Shown: piece after piece, positions 9,390 through 16,743 of the stretch | Layout of the letters: every line of letters begins with the position of its first letter | Position numbering within the stretch: the first letter of the stretch is position 1 | Assembly: GCF_018332455.1 (NCBI RefSeq) | Contig: NZ_BOPZ01000023.1 | Location: forward strand, 1 to 62,070 | Origin: Clostridium polyendosporum | Lineage (GTDB): Bacteria; Bacillota; Clostridia; Clostridiales; Clostridiaceae | Reading direction: 5' to 3' | DNA length: 62,070 nt | The notes under the pieces: model-generated | Seen by the model: only the letters and a program-made list of their open reading frames with translations | What the model was told of the DNA's origin: nothing | The model's database searches: none | Program-made: the position numbers and the translations under genes

Positions 9390-11015
9390 TTGATATGCGT
9401 CTATGATAAAAAGACCACAAAAGGCAATTTTGATAATAATGGCCTGGCGGTCCTTAATGAGTGTATTAAATGCGAGATCACTCATGAGCTCAACGGAGAT
9501 TATTCTCTCGACCTGGAATATCCCTCAAACTCGAAAAAGGCCCAGTATCTTATAAAATACAATATAATTAAGGCAGCGGGGCAACTCTTTAGAATAATAA
9601 AAATCACAAAAGAGAATAAGGACCAAAAAATAATATCTGTTTGGGCCAGGCATATATTTTATGATCTTAATTTTTATTTCATTGAGAACGTTAAGGCGGA
9701 GCTTTGCAGCGTTAAAACTGCAATGACAAAGGCGCTCATTGGAGATCTTCCGCTCACTTATACGGTTGGTAGTGATATAGTTCTAGGCAGCACAATTTAT
9801 TTTGTAGAAGACAACCCAGCCGCAGCAATGTTTAATATTATTAAACGCTGGGGGCGAGGAGAGCTCTTACGTGATAACTTTGATATAAAGATATTACAGA
9901 GCATGGGCTCAGATAATGGAGTTACGGTCCGCCGTGGGAAGAATATCGAGGCAATAAAAGTAATAAACGACGCAACGGATATAGTTACAAAAATATATCC
10001 TAAAGGAAATAACAACGTAAAATTGACAGAAAAATATATCAGTGTCACTAACTGGGACGGCGAGGATTATCCGCCGTTTCCACTTATTAAGGAGGTAAAG
10101 TTTGACGCGGATGACGAGCCGACGCTCAGAACTCTTGCAACAGCAGCAGCGGCAACGATAGGACTTGAAAGATCAACCATAGAGGTTGACATGATTGAGC
10201 TTTCTCGAACAGTTGAATATAAAAATTATACTCAGCTTGAAACAATAAGTGTCGGGGATAGTGTAACGATAATTCATGACGACGTTGACGTTAATGTGAA
10301 GGTCCCAGTTATAAAAATTATCACTGACGTTTTGACTGGGCTTAATTCAAAGGTTACTTTTGGGCAGCCAAGAAAACCAATGCAAGACCTAAGTGGATTA
10401 ATTCAAACAATCTCGGATGACCTTGGAAACCAAGTGGCTCAGGCTTTGTCGTCTATGATGTATTATTCTAATGGTCAAACTCTTACAATTGGGACAACGT
10501 TGCAGCAGCCTATATATTTGGGAGTTGCTGCGATTGCGGATACTAACCTTTTTTTATCTCTTTCAATGTATGGGACAGCCTCTCAAGCGTGTACTTTGAC
10601 TATAGAAATACAGCTTGATAATAAAGACATAGTATTCACGCCGAAACAAAAGCTCCAAGCTGGAGATAATGTCGTTGGGATCCCGTTGGGTATTCCACAA
10701 GTAGGAGCTGGAGGTCATTACATTGGCGTATTTCTAAAGGTGGACGCTGGAACGTTCACAATTCCAATTTATAACCTTCAAGCAATGGTTGACGGGCGTA
10801 ATTTACAAGGCGGATTAAGTGCGGAGATTCCTCACGCAGAGGCTAGTTCCACACAATATTACATTAACGTAAAGGGTAGCAGACAAGCGACTGCGACAAG
10901 CTTGGAAGTTGCGCAAGCTCCTCCGGTTGGAAACACAACAGGTCAGAGCGTTGCTTATCAAAATGTAAAAGGATCACACGTGACCGCAACAAACGCAAGC
11001 GTGACACTAGCTTGA
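9390..11015 (+). CDS. Tail-associated protein / prophage endopeptidase tail (Tal)
   Basis: A 541-residue protein. The first ~350 residues match the prophage tail endopeptidase (Tal) pattern: CVYDKKTTKGNFDNNGLAVL, EITHELNGDYSLDLEYP, then WARHIFYDL and LETISVGDSVTIIHDD. The C-terminal ~190 residues are a beta-rich Gly/Thr/Ala extension, probably carrying host contact. It starts at TTG after TTGGAGGTGG, immediately behind Dit. Codon use is markedly different from the rest of the window (GACGGCGAGG, CCGCCG). The protein forms the baseplate tip and may cut cell-wall peptides; no catalytic residue was identified. Confidence 0.82.
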   Translation: MICVYDKKTTKGNFDNNGLAVLNECIKCEITHELNGDYSLDLEYPSNSKKAQYLIKYNIIKAAGQLFRIIKITKENKDQKIISVWARHIFYDLNFYFIENVKAELCSVKTAMTKALIGDLPLTYTVGSDIVLGSTIYFVEDNPAAAMFNIIKRWGRGELLRDNFDIKILQSMGSDNGVTVRRGKNIEAIKVINDATDIVTKIYPKGNNNVKLTEKYISVTNWDGEDYPPFPLIKEVKFDADDEPTLRTLATAAAATIGLERSTIEVDMIELSRTVEYKNYTQLETISVGDSVTIIHDDVDVNVKVPVIKIITDVLTGLNSKVTFGQPRKPMQDLSGLIQTISDDLGNQVAQALSSMMYYSNGQTLTIGTTLQQPIYLGVAAIADTNLFLSLSMYGTASQACTLTIEIQLDNKDIVFTPKQKLQAGDNVVGIPLGIPQVGAGGHYIGVFLKVDAGTFTIPIYNLQAMVDGRNLQGGLSAEIPHAEASSTQYYINVKGSRQATATSLEVAQAPPVGNTTGQSVAYQNVKGSHVTATNASVTLA

Positions 11016-11040
11016 TATTAATAATAATAGGAGGAGTAAA

Positions 11041-12489
11041 ATGACTTTTAGAGAGAGTATTGCATATAATAAAGATTTAATGACTGGTCAGAGCTGGGAA
11101 GTCAAAAAACAAAAGCCTATGCTGGCTCCAGCGAAAGGGGTTTTTACAGTTGAACTCTTTGACGCAAAGACAGGCGAAAAGACCTACGAGGCAAAAAGCG
11201 AAAATAGAATAACCGCAGTGTTATCAAGCGTCGCATTTTATGACGGGATATATAGCAGAATCCTAGACTATAACTCAGTAAATTGTTTGTATAGTACATT
11301 TAATATGCTTACTGACGGAGTTGGAATGTGTAACGTAATGTTATTGACTACAGGGGACGTTGCAGAGGACCAATATGATTATTTTACTTGGGGTGGAGTT
11401 GTGGGATATGCTGATTTGTTTAACCCTTATTCTGGATCCAATCCACTTAGGGGGACAGTGAACACAAGCGAGAGCACATACACAAGCGCCACTGCGGGTA
11501 ATGGATTAACAAAAACGTCAACGACGCGCCACTGGGTGGTTGATTTTGGGACAAGTGCTGGAAATGGAACGTTTCAAAGCATTTATTTGACTCCGAGACA
11601 TAATACTGAGGCCACTGGAATTTATTATCATACGTACTATAGACAAGACAAAAAACTAAAAATAGCTGACGGGGTTTCCGGAAATACTTTGTCGAGCTGC
11701 CACGTCGCTTATGACTCAAATTACATTTACGTTCTAAAAAAGGGAACGACAACAGTGAGAGTTTGGGACAAGACAACCCTTTTGGAGACAACAGGCAAAA
11801 CTCTTGCTGCAAATGCCAATTGTCTTGATTATGACAGCGACTTGTCTTGCTTTTTTGCTCTTGGAACCGACGGATCTATTAAAAAATATGATCAGAATTT
11901 CAACGTTTTGGCGACATATTCCAAAAGCAGCAGTTTGAACTCAGTCGGTGGGTACAACCTTGCAAATAGCCAACTTTTTAGAGCTCTTTGTGTGACTTCA
12001 AGTAAAATTTTAGTGGCATATCAAGGTAGTGACGGAACGACAACGAGAATGGCCCTTGCTGCTTATAACAAAGACGGTACTTTCAGCAGTGCAATGATGT
12101 TAATTACAACGTCTTGCTCGGACGGGTATGTTACGATAACAAAAATCCCTCAAAACAAAATATTGATTCAAAGCTATACAAGTGTATTTTATGTCCTTAA
12201 TGAGTCAGACTTGAGCGTTTATACAAGTTGGCTCTCAACGTCGTCCACGCTTTGGAACATAAGTAATTACGCATCTTATGGTCATTTTAGATGGGATCCT
12301 AGTTTAAATTTAATGATAGCAACCAACGAAAACGGAAGTTATGGATGTTTACAGCTACATTACATGATTCCGGCGGGAGCTCATACACTACTTGCCAGCC
12401 CAGTCACTAAGACTCCTACGAATACAATGAAAATTCAATACGATTTAACGGTTGACTATGTTTATCCGTTCGATATGCCTCCGCATTAA
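11041..12489 (+). CDS. Probable receptor-binding / tail tip protein
   Basis: A 482-residue protein after Tal and before the lysis genes, the usual place for the receptor-binding protein. The first ~50 residues are helical or charged and may attach to the baseplate. The rest is rich in Thr, Ser, Gly and aromatic residues with repeated beta strands (SCHVAYDSNYIYVLKK, LDYDSDLSCFFALGTDGSIK, SSKILVAYQGSDG), suggesting a beta-propeller-like repeat. Codon use is the same GC-shifted type as Tal, so host-range specificity and composition change travel together. No known carbohydrate-binding domain was recognised. Confidence 0.65.
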   Translation: MTFRESIAYNKDLMTGQSWEVKKQKPMLAPAKGVFTVELFDAKTGEKTYEAKSENRITAVLSSVAFYDGIYSRILDYNSVNCLYSTFNMLTDGVGMCNVMLLTTGDVAEDQYDYFTWGGVVGYADLFNPYSGSNPLRGTVNTSESTYTSATAGNGLTKTSTTRHWVVDFGTSAGNGTFQSIYLTPRHNTEATGIYYHTYYRQDKKLKIADGVSGNTLSSCHVAYDSNYIYVLKKGTTTVRVWDKTTLLETTGKTLAANANCLDYDSDLSCFFALGTDGSIKKYDQNFNVLATYSKSSSLNSVGGYNLANSQLFRALCVTSSKILVAYQGSDGTTTRMALAAYNKDGTFSSAMMLITTSCSDGYVTITKIPQNKILIQSYTSVFYVLNESDLSVYTSWLSTSSTLWNISNYASYGHFRWDPSLNLMIATNENGSYGCLQLHYMIPAGAHTLLASPVTKTPTNTMKIQYDLTVDYVYPFDMPPH

Positions 12490-12523
12490 TAAGATGAATT
12501 AATGACAGAAATACAGAGTAAGG

Positions 12524-12550
12524 GACCAATAAAAAGGTCTTTTTATTTTT
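12524..12550 (+). terminator. Weak intrinsic terminator after the tail genes
   Basis: GACC and GGTC pair around an A-rich loop, followed by TCTTTTTATTTTTT. The stem is short, so read-through into the lysis genes is likely. Confidence 0.4.
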
Positions 12551-12568
12551 TAAGAAAGTAGGTGTTTT

Positions 12569-12946
12569 ATGCCGATAGATTCAAATATATTAAACTTATA
12601 CTTACAACTAGGAATAGCAGGAGCAACATTGGCAATCTTATTAGTTTTTGTTATTTTGCTTTTTAAATTTATTAGTGAAAACAAAAGAAATAAAACTAAT
12701 AGTGATACAAGTAGAATAGATAAACTTTGCGATAAGATAGATGCTCTTATATCAAGTAATGCAGAACATACACAAAAGTTAAACGAAGTGTTACTTGCTA
12801 ATGATAAAGACCAAAAGACTACTATAGGATTATTAGATAAGATTTTAGCAGTAGCTCTTGATACCCAAAGAAGAGTTCTGAGAATTGATGATAGGACATT
12901 TACTTGCTTAGGTAATTCAAGAATAAAAGATAAAGAGGAGGAATAG
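12569..12946 (+). CDS. Single-pass membrane protein of the lysis cassette (XhlA/holin-like)
   Basis: A 125-residue protein with one transmembrane helix near the N-terminus (ATLAILLVFVILLFKFI), then a charged Asp/Lys-rich coiled coil. It lies between the receptor-binding gene and the amidase, four bases before the latter. This architecture and location resemble phage XhlA-type or accessory holin proteins that work with an amidase. Family not firmly assigned. Confidence 0.55.
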   Translation: MPIDSNILNLYLQLGIAGATLAILLVFVILLFKFISENKRNKTNSDTSRIDKLCDKIDALISSNAEHTQKLNEVLLANDKDQKTTIGLLDKILAVALDTQRRVLRIDDRTFTCLGNSRIKDKEEE

Positions 12947-12949
12947 CTT

Positions 12950-13669
12950 ATGGCAAAGTGGATGGGAGATCCAGGCCATGGAGGATATGACCCAGGGGCA
13001 GTAGGACCTACAGGATTAGAAGAATCACAGGTTGTATTAAAAGTTATGAAAAGATGGAAAGAAATAATGGAAGCAGCAGGTGAAGAAGTAAGATTGACTA
13101 GAAAAGATGATGCATTTATAGGTTTATCTGAAAGAGCTAGACTTGCAAATGAATGGGGGGCTACGTACTTTGTATCAAAACATGAAAATTCATGTTATAC
13201 AGAAAGTGTTGTAGGCACAGAGGTATTTGCATTCAGTTCTGGAGGACATGGTGAGAAGTTAGCTAATTGTGTACTTGATGATTTAATATGGGCTGGACAA
13301 GTCTCTAACAGTAGAGGAGTAAAGTTTGTTAACTTTGCTGTTTTAAGAGAAACTAACATGCCTGCTATATTAATAGAAGGTGACTTCATTAGCAATCGTG
13401 GTGCTGAATCTAAAATGAGAACTGATGAATGGATAGAAGCTGAAGCAAGAGCAATAGCTAGAGGTTGCTTAAGATATATAGGCAAAGATTTACCACAGCC
13501 AAAAACTACACCAGCTCCTCAACCTGCAAAGCCTTCCAAGCCTATAGAAAACAACACTTATTTTAGAGTTGTTGTCGGTTCATGCAAGGAAAGAGGCAAT
13601 GCAGAAGAAGTACAAAGAAAGCTCAAACAGGCTGGCTTCGATAGTTTCTTAGTTGCTTTTGAGAAATAG
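12950..13669 (+). CDS. N-acetylmuramoyl-L-alanine amidase endolysin with C-terminal SPOR domain
   Basis: Cleaves the amide bond between N-acetylmuramic acid and L-alanine at lysis. The Amidase_3 domain (about residues 1-180) shows the zinc-site residues: His in GDPGHGGYDPGA, Glu in GLEESQ, His in VSKHENS, and the catalytic Glu in ILIEGDFISN. After a Pro/Lys linker (~185-200), a SPOR-like repeat follows (YFRVVVGSCKERGNAEEVQR...AGFDSF), which binds denuded glycan. No signal peptide, so a holin is needed. AGAGGAGGAA precedes the ATG. The holin gene follows. Confidence 0.93.
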   Translation: MAKWMGDPGHGGYDPGAVGPTGLEESQVVLKVMKRWKEIMEAAGEEVRLTRKDDAFIGLSERARLANEWGATYFVSKHENSCYTESVVGTEVFAFSSGGHGEKLANCVLDDLIWAGQVSNSRGVKFVNFAVLRETNMPAILIEGDFISNRGAESKMRTDEWIEAEARAIARGCLRYIGKDLPQPKTTPAPQPAKPSKPIENNTYFRVVVGSCKERGNAEEVQRKLKQAGFDSFLVAFEK

Positions 13670-13686
13670 GAGGGATGAATATTATT

Positions 13687-13890
13687 ATGGATATTAAATC
13701 AAGATTAAAGAATTATGGTTTATGGATATCAATAGCAGCTTTCATACCTATAATACTTAAGGTTTTTGGTAAAGATGTATTACCAAGCAACTACAATGAA
13801 ATTGTAACAGCTATATTAAGCATTTTAGTAATGCTAGGGTTGATAAATAATCCAACAAGCGAAAATAGAGGATTTTCAGACGATAAGTAA
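13687..13890 (+). CDS. Phage holin (phi LC3 type)
   Basis: A 67-residue membrane protein with two hydrophobic segments (LWISIAAFIPIILKVFG and EIVTAILSILVMLGLI) and the NNPTSENRGFSD tail typical of phi LC3 family holins, which end in 'DPTT.G..DS'. It opens the membrane for the amidase next door. The ATG at 13687 is preferred because the AGGAGGG sits too close to the in-frame ATG at 13675; the latter would add four residues. Confidence 0.85.
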   Translation: MDIKSRLKNYGLWISIAAFIPIILKVFGKDVLPSNYNEIVTAILSILVMLGLINNPTSENRGFSDDK

Positions 13891-14022
13891 TTTAAAAAGG
13901 TAGTCGCATTTTTAGTGTTTTTTCGTGGTTTAGCAACAATTTTGTATGCCATTGAATTAATATTTTTTAATAAAAGGTTAAAGAAATACAAAGAATTAAA
14001 AACATATATAAATTTTAACTAA
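13891..14022 (+). other. Short hydrophobic reading frame without a clear start
   Basis: An open frame begins right after the holin stop and ends with TAA at 14020-14022. It encodes one membrane segment and a basic tail (FFRGLATILYAIELIFFNKR). The only start codon is GTG at about 13915 without a ribosome-binding site. It looks like real coding sequence, so it may be a small membrane protein with a lost start or a relic. Confidence 0.3.
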
Positions 14023-14114
14023 CTTTTGTAAAGGAAGAAAAAAGTATATAATTAAATTAATATTAATACAATTTAAGAATATCAGAACCAAAGAATAAAT
14101 CAGGTGGTTTGAAT

Positions 14115-14474
14115 ATGTTACATCAAATGAAGTTAAAACAAGAAGAATTTGATAATATAAAATATCATAACAAAATAGTGGAAGTTCGACTTAATGACGA
14201 AAAAAGAAAAAAAATTAATGCTGGGGATAAAATAATTTTTTATAAGATTCCAGAACTAAAAGATACTATTTTAGTATATGTTGAAAAAATATATGTATTT
14301 CCGACCTTTAAAGAATTGTACTATAAATTTCCTTCATCATATTTTGGATATGGCGATTTAAATATAGAAGAGATAATAAATAAAATTTATAGTATCTATT
14401 CCCCAGAGCAAGAAGAGGAACATGGAGTAGTTGCAATAATGTTTAAGGTAAAAAACGGAAAATATATTCCCTAA
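14115..14474 (+). CDS. ASCH-domain protein (first of two)
   Basis: A 119-residue protein with the ASCH/PUA-like fold signature: LHQMKLKQEEFDNIKYHNKI at the start, VEVRLNDEKRKKINAGDKII (the family's 'E.RLND.KR..I..GD.I.F'), and a C-terminal EEEHGVVAIMF strand. ASCH proteins bind RNA or modified bases; some are RNases or amidohydrolases. ATG 14115 is used because AGGTGG has good spacing to it (TTG 14109 is too close). It is the first of three same-strand genes that all carry PUA-superfamily folds, placed after the lysis cassette. Confidence 0.82.
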   Translation: MLHQMKLKQEEFDNIKYHNKIVEVRLNDEKRKKINAGDKIIFYKIPELKDTILVYVEKIYVFPTFKELYYKFPSSYFGYGDLNIEEIINKIYSIYSPEQEEEHGVVAIMFKVKNGKYIP

Positions 14475-14525
14475 GTATTATAATAATAGTAAAGTAATGT
14501 TATTTAGTAGGGTGGGGGGATAAGT

Positions 14526-15575
14526 ATGGATGTTATTAAAAGAAAAAGATTTAGTGAAATTAATTTAGAAGATGAGTTTTTTTATACATTAAAAAAAGAT
14601 TATCCAGGGTTCGATGAGTGGTTTAATAGAAAATCAAAAAATGAGGAAAGTGCGTTCATATTAGAGGATGGTGGTATTCAAGGATTTTTATATTTAAAGG
14701 AAGAAAATGATAAGGATACTTCGATAACGCCAAATTTAAAAGAAAAAAGAAGGTTGAAAGTGGGTACGTTTAAAATTAACGCACATGGAACCAAACTTGG
14801 TGAAAGGTTTGTTAAAATAATAATCGATGAAATGTTTAAAAATAATTATCAAGAAACATATGTTACAATTTTTGAGAAGCATGATTCTTTAATTAGCTTG
14901 TTGTTGAGATATGGATTTGAATATTATGGCACTAAAAGCAGCAAAGCAGGAACTGAAAATGTATATATAAAATATTTAAATAATATATCAGGAGATATAC
15001 TATTGGATTATCCTAAAATTGATATTAGAAAAAATAAAAAGTTTTTATTATCAATATATCCTGAATATCATACTAGGATGTTCCCAAATTCTCAGCTTAA
15101 GACCGAAAAGAATCATGTTATCGAAGATGTTTCTTTTACAAACAGCGTAGAGAAAATATATCTTTCAGGAGACAATCTTAACATATATGAAAAAGGAGAT
15201 ATAGTAGTTATTTATAGAACCGCTGATAAAGGTAAAATGGCTCAATATTCATCAGTTGCAACTTCTATATGCGTTATTGAGGAAATTAGATATATAGACG
15301 AGTTTAAAAATTATGATGAATTTTATAAGTATTGTGCTAAACACAGTGTTTTTAAGGAAAATGAGTTAGAATCCTTTTGGAGGACAAAAAGATACAAGTA
15401 TTTAATTAAGATGTTGTATAATATAGCGTTAAATAAAAGAATTATAAGACAAGATTTAATAGGGAAAATTGGGTTGGATGGAACTCAACGTTGGGTAGCA
15501 GTTCCATTGAGTGATGAAAATCTTTTAAGAATATTAGAATTAGGTGATGTAGATGAAAGTTTTATTATCGATTAA
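14526..15575 (+). CDS. GNAT-like acetyltransferase fused to a PUA/ASCH-like domain
   Basis: A 349-residue two-domain protein. Residues ~1-155 resemble a GNAT N-acetyltransferase: central strands (FILEDGGIQGFLYLK, KVGTFKI), a short 'NAHGTKLGERFVKIIIDEMF' helix in the acetyl-CoA region, then VTIFEKHDSLISLLLRYGFEYYG, a classic GNAT ending. The C-terminal half has a PUA-like core (IYEKGDIVVIYRTADKGKMA...SVATSICVIEEI). GNAT-PUA proteins of this build are seen near toxin-antitoxin and RNA-modification genes. The stop lies 23 bases inside the next ASCH gene, so the two are coupled. Substrate unknown. Confidence 0.78.
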   Translation: MDVIKRKRFSEINLEDEFFYTLKKDYPGFDEWFNRKSKNEESAFILEDGGIQGFLYLKEENDKDTSITPNLKEKRRLKVGTFKINAHGTKLGERFVKIIIDEMFKNNYQETYVTIFEKHDSLISLLLRYGFEYYGTKSSKAGTENVYIKYLNNISGDILLDYPKIDIRKNKKFLLSIYPEYHTRMFPNSQLKTEKNHVIEDVSFTNSVEKIYLSGDNLNIYEKGDIVVIYRTADKGKMAQYSSVATSICVIEEIRYIDEFKNYDEFYKYCAKHSVFKENELESFWRTKRYKYLIKMLYNIALNKRIIRQDLIGKIGLDGTQRWVAVPLSDENLLRILELGDVDESFIID

Positions 15576-15927
15576 ACCACAATATGCACAAAAAATATTT
15601 ACAGGTGAAAAAAGATATGAATATAGAAGAAATTTATTTAAAAGAGAAGATATAGATACTATTGTTGTGTATGTTACAAAGCCAGTAGGAAAAGTTATAG
15701 GTGAATTTGAGATTGATAGTATATTAAAAGGAGCTCCAAATTTAATATGGGAAGAAACTAAGCTATATGCTGGAATCGATGAAAATGCATATTTAGAGTA
15801 TTTTTCGGAAAGAGAAACTGGATTTGCTATTGCTATAAAAAAGACTAAAGTATATAAAGAGCCATTAGAATTAGTGGAATTAAATCCTAAAATAAAGTGT
15901 CCTCCCCAGTCTTTTATGTATCTTTAA
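15553..15927 (+). CDS. ASCH-domain protein (second), overlapping the GNAT-PUA gene
   Basis: A 124-residue protein with the clearest ASCH signature in the window: LLSIKPQYAQKIFTGEKRYE then YRR ('SI.P.yA..I..G.K..E.R'), KPVGKVIGEFEIDSI, and a C-terminal PPQSFMYL. The start overlaps the upstream gene, typical of strict co-expression. AGGTGATGTAG upstream of the ATG can serve as ribosome-binding site. This family includes predicted RNA-binding proteins and small ribonucleases; catalytic residues cannot be pinned down here. Confidence 0.85.
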   Translation: MKVLLSIKPQYAQKIFTGEKRYEYRRNLFKREDIDTIVVYVTKPVGKVIGEFEIDSILKGAPNLIWEETKLYAGIDENAYLEYFSERETGFAIAIKKTKVYKEPLELVELNPKIKCPPQSFMYL

Positions 15928-16041
15928 GAGGAGAGTTGTAATTAAGAGTTGTAATTATTAGATATTGTTTTTGATAAAAAAATTATCTTTGTAACAGGTA
16001 TACATGGTATTGCAAAAATTACACTGTGCAAATCATACTAA

Positions 16042-16072
16042 AAAAAGCTCTAGAGTAATTCCGGAGCTTTTT
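16042..16072. terminator. Bidirectional terminator between the ASCH trio and mini-cassette copy A
   Basis: AAAAAGCTC pairs with GAGCTTTTT around a 13-base loop, giving T-runs on both strands. It closes the rightward ASCH genes and the leftward 35-residue peptide gene. Confidence 0.7.
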
Positions 16073-16178
16073 AGTAGTTTAAAATTGAAATATAGAATAG
16101 AGAACCAAAGAAACCTAATAAAAATAAGAACGAAAGTAGTACTAGTAAATCTATTCTAATAAAACTTTTCTTTTTCAT
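16071..16178 (-). CDS. 35-residue membrane peptide, mini-cassette copy A
   Basis: Reads MKKKSFIRIDLLVLLSF... with a Lys-rich start and one long hydrophobic helix, ending FYISILNY. On the minus strand GAGGTGAG lies just before the ATG. A near-identical gene is at 28586-28693 and a relic at 25343-25405, all in the same orientation and each followed by a similar hairpin. Repetition plus conserved reading frame indicates a real gene. Size and shape recall type I toxin peptides, but no antisense RNA was identified, so the role is open. Confidence 0.75.
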   Translation of the reverse strand: MKKKSFIRIDLLVLLSFLFLLGFFGSLFYISILNY

Positions 16179-16266
16179 ATTCTCACCTCAGTTAAATTAT
16201 TATCATTTAGAGGAATTTAATAACAAGAATGGAATATATAGATAATAATAGTTTAGGAGGTTATTT

Positions 16267-16419
16267 ATGAAAATAGATTTTAATTATGAAAAAATTCTGG
16301 TATTACTAAGAACTCTAAGAAGTAAGTACGCAAATCTGAAAGCTTTTTATGTAGAAAATCCTGATATAGAAGCTATGATTACTCCTGAGGAAGTTAGAGG
16401 AGTATACTTTTGTATTTAA
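16267..16419 (+). CDS. 50-residue protein, mini-cassette copy A (truncated relative to copy B)
   Basis: Divergent from the membrane peptide gene. AGGAGG precedes the ATG with good spacing. It reads MKIDFNYEKILVLLRTLRSK, then PDIEAMITPEEVRGVY and stops. Copy B (28782-28979) is the same for most of this length but continues 15 residues further. The 3' end here has changed and brings in an early stop. Function unknown. Confidence 0.65.
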   Translation: MKIDFNYEKILVLLRTLRSKYANLKAFYVENPDIEAMITPEEVRGVYFCI

Positions 16420-16743
16420 AAATTGTATGGAGCTGAATTGGAATATATAAAGATATGAGAAAACCCACAGAGTTGGCTGAAATGGTGATTTTGCAGGTGT
16501 TTTTTTATTTATTGAGGGTTAATATTACAAATAATACATAATATTACCTATAGTATCTTTTTTGTGTTTGTAGAATAACAAATAAATTTGAAGAACTAAA
16601 CTAATATTAAAATAATGTAAAACCATATACAATTATGTTGATAGACTAGAGTAGAGATTAATTGGATGTCTTGTTTAAAATAGAGAAGTGGCAATATAGA
16701 ATATATAAATGTATTTATAATAATATGTAATGGGGGGGATAAT
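16420..16743. other. 324-base intergenic stretch before the helicase gene
   Basis: AT-rich. The part just after copy A still aligns loosely with the lost 3' end of the 65-residue gene. A T-run after a weak stem lies near 16,500-16,507. GGGGGGAT at 16734-16741 is the ribosome-binding site of the helicase gene. No other gene or strong promoter was recognised. Confidence 0.4.
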
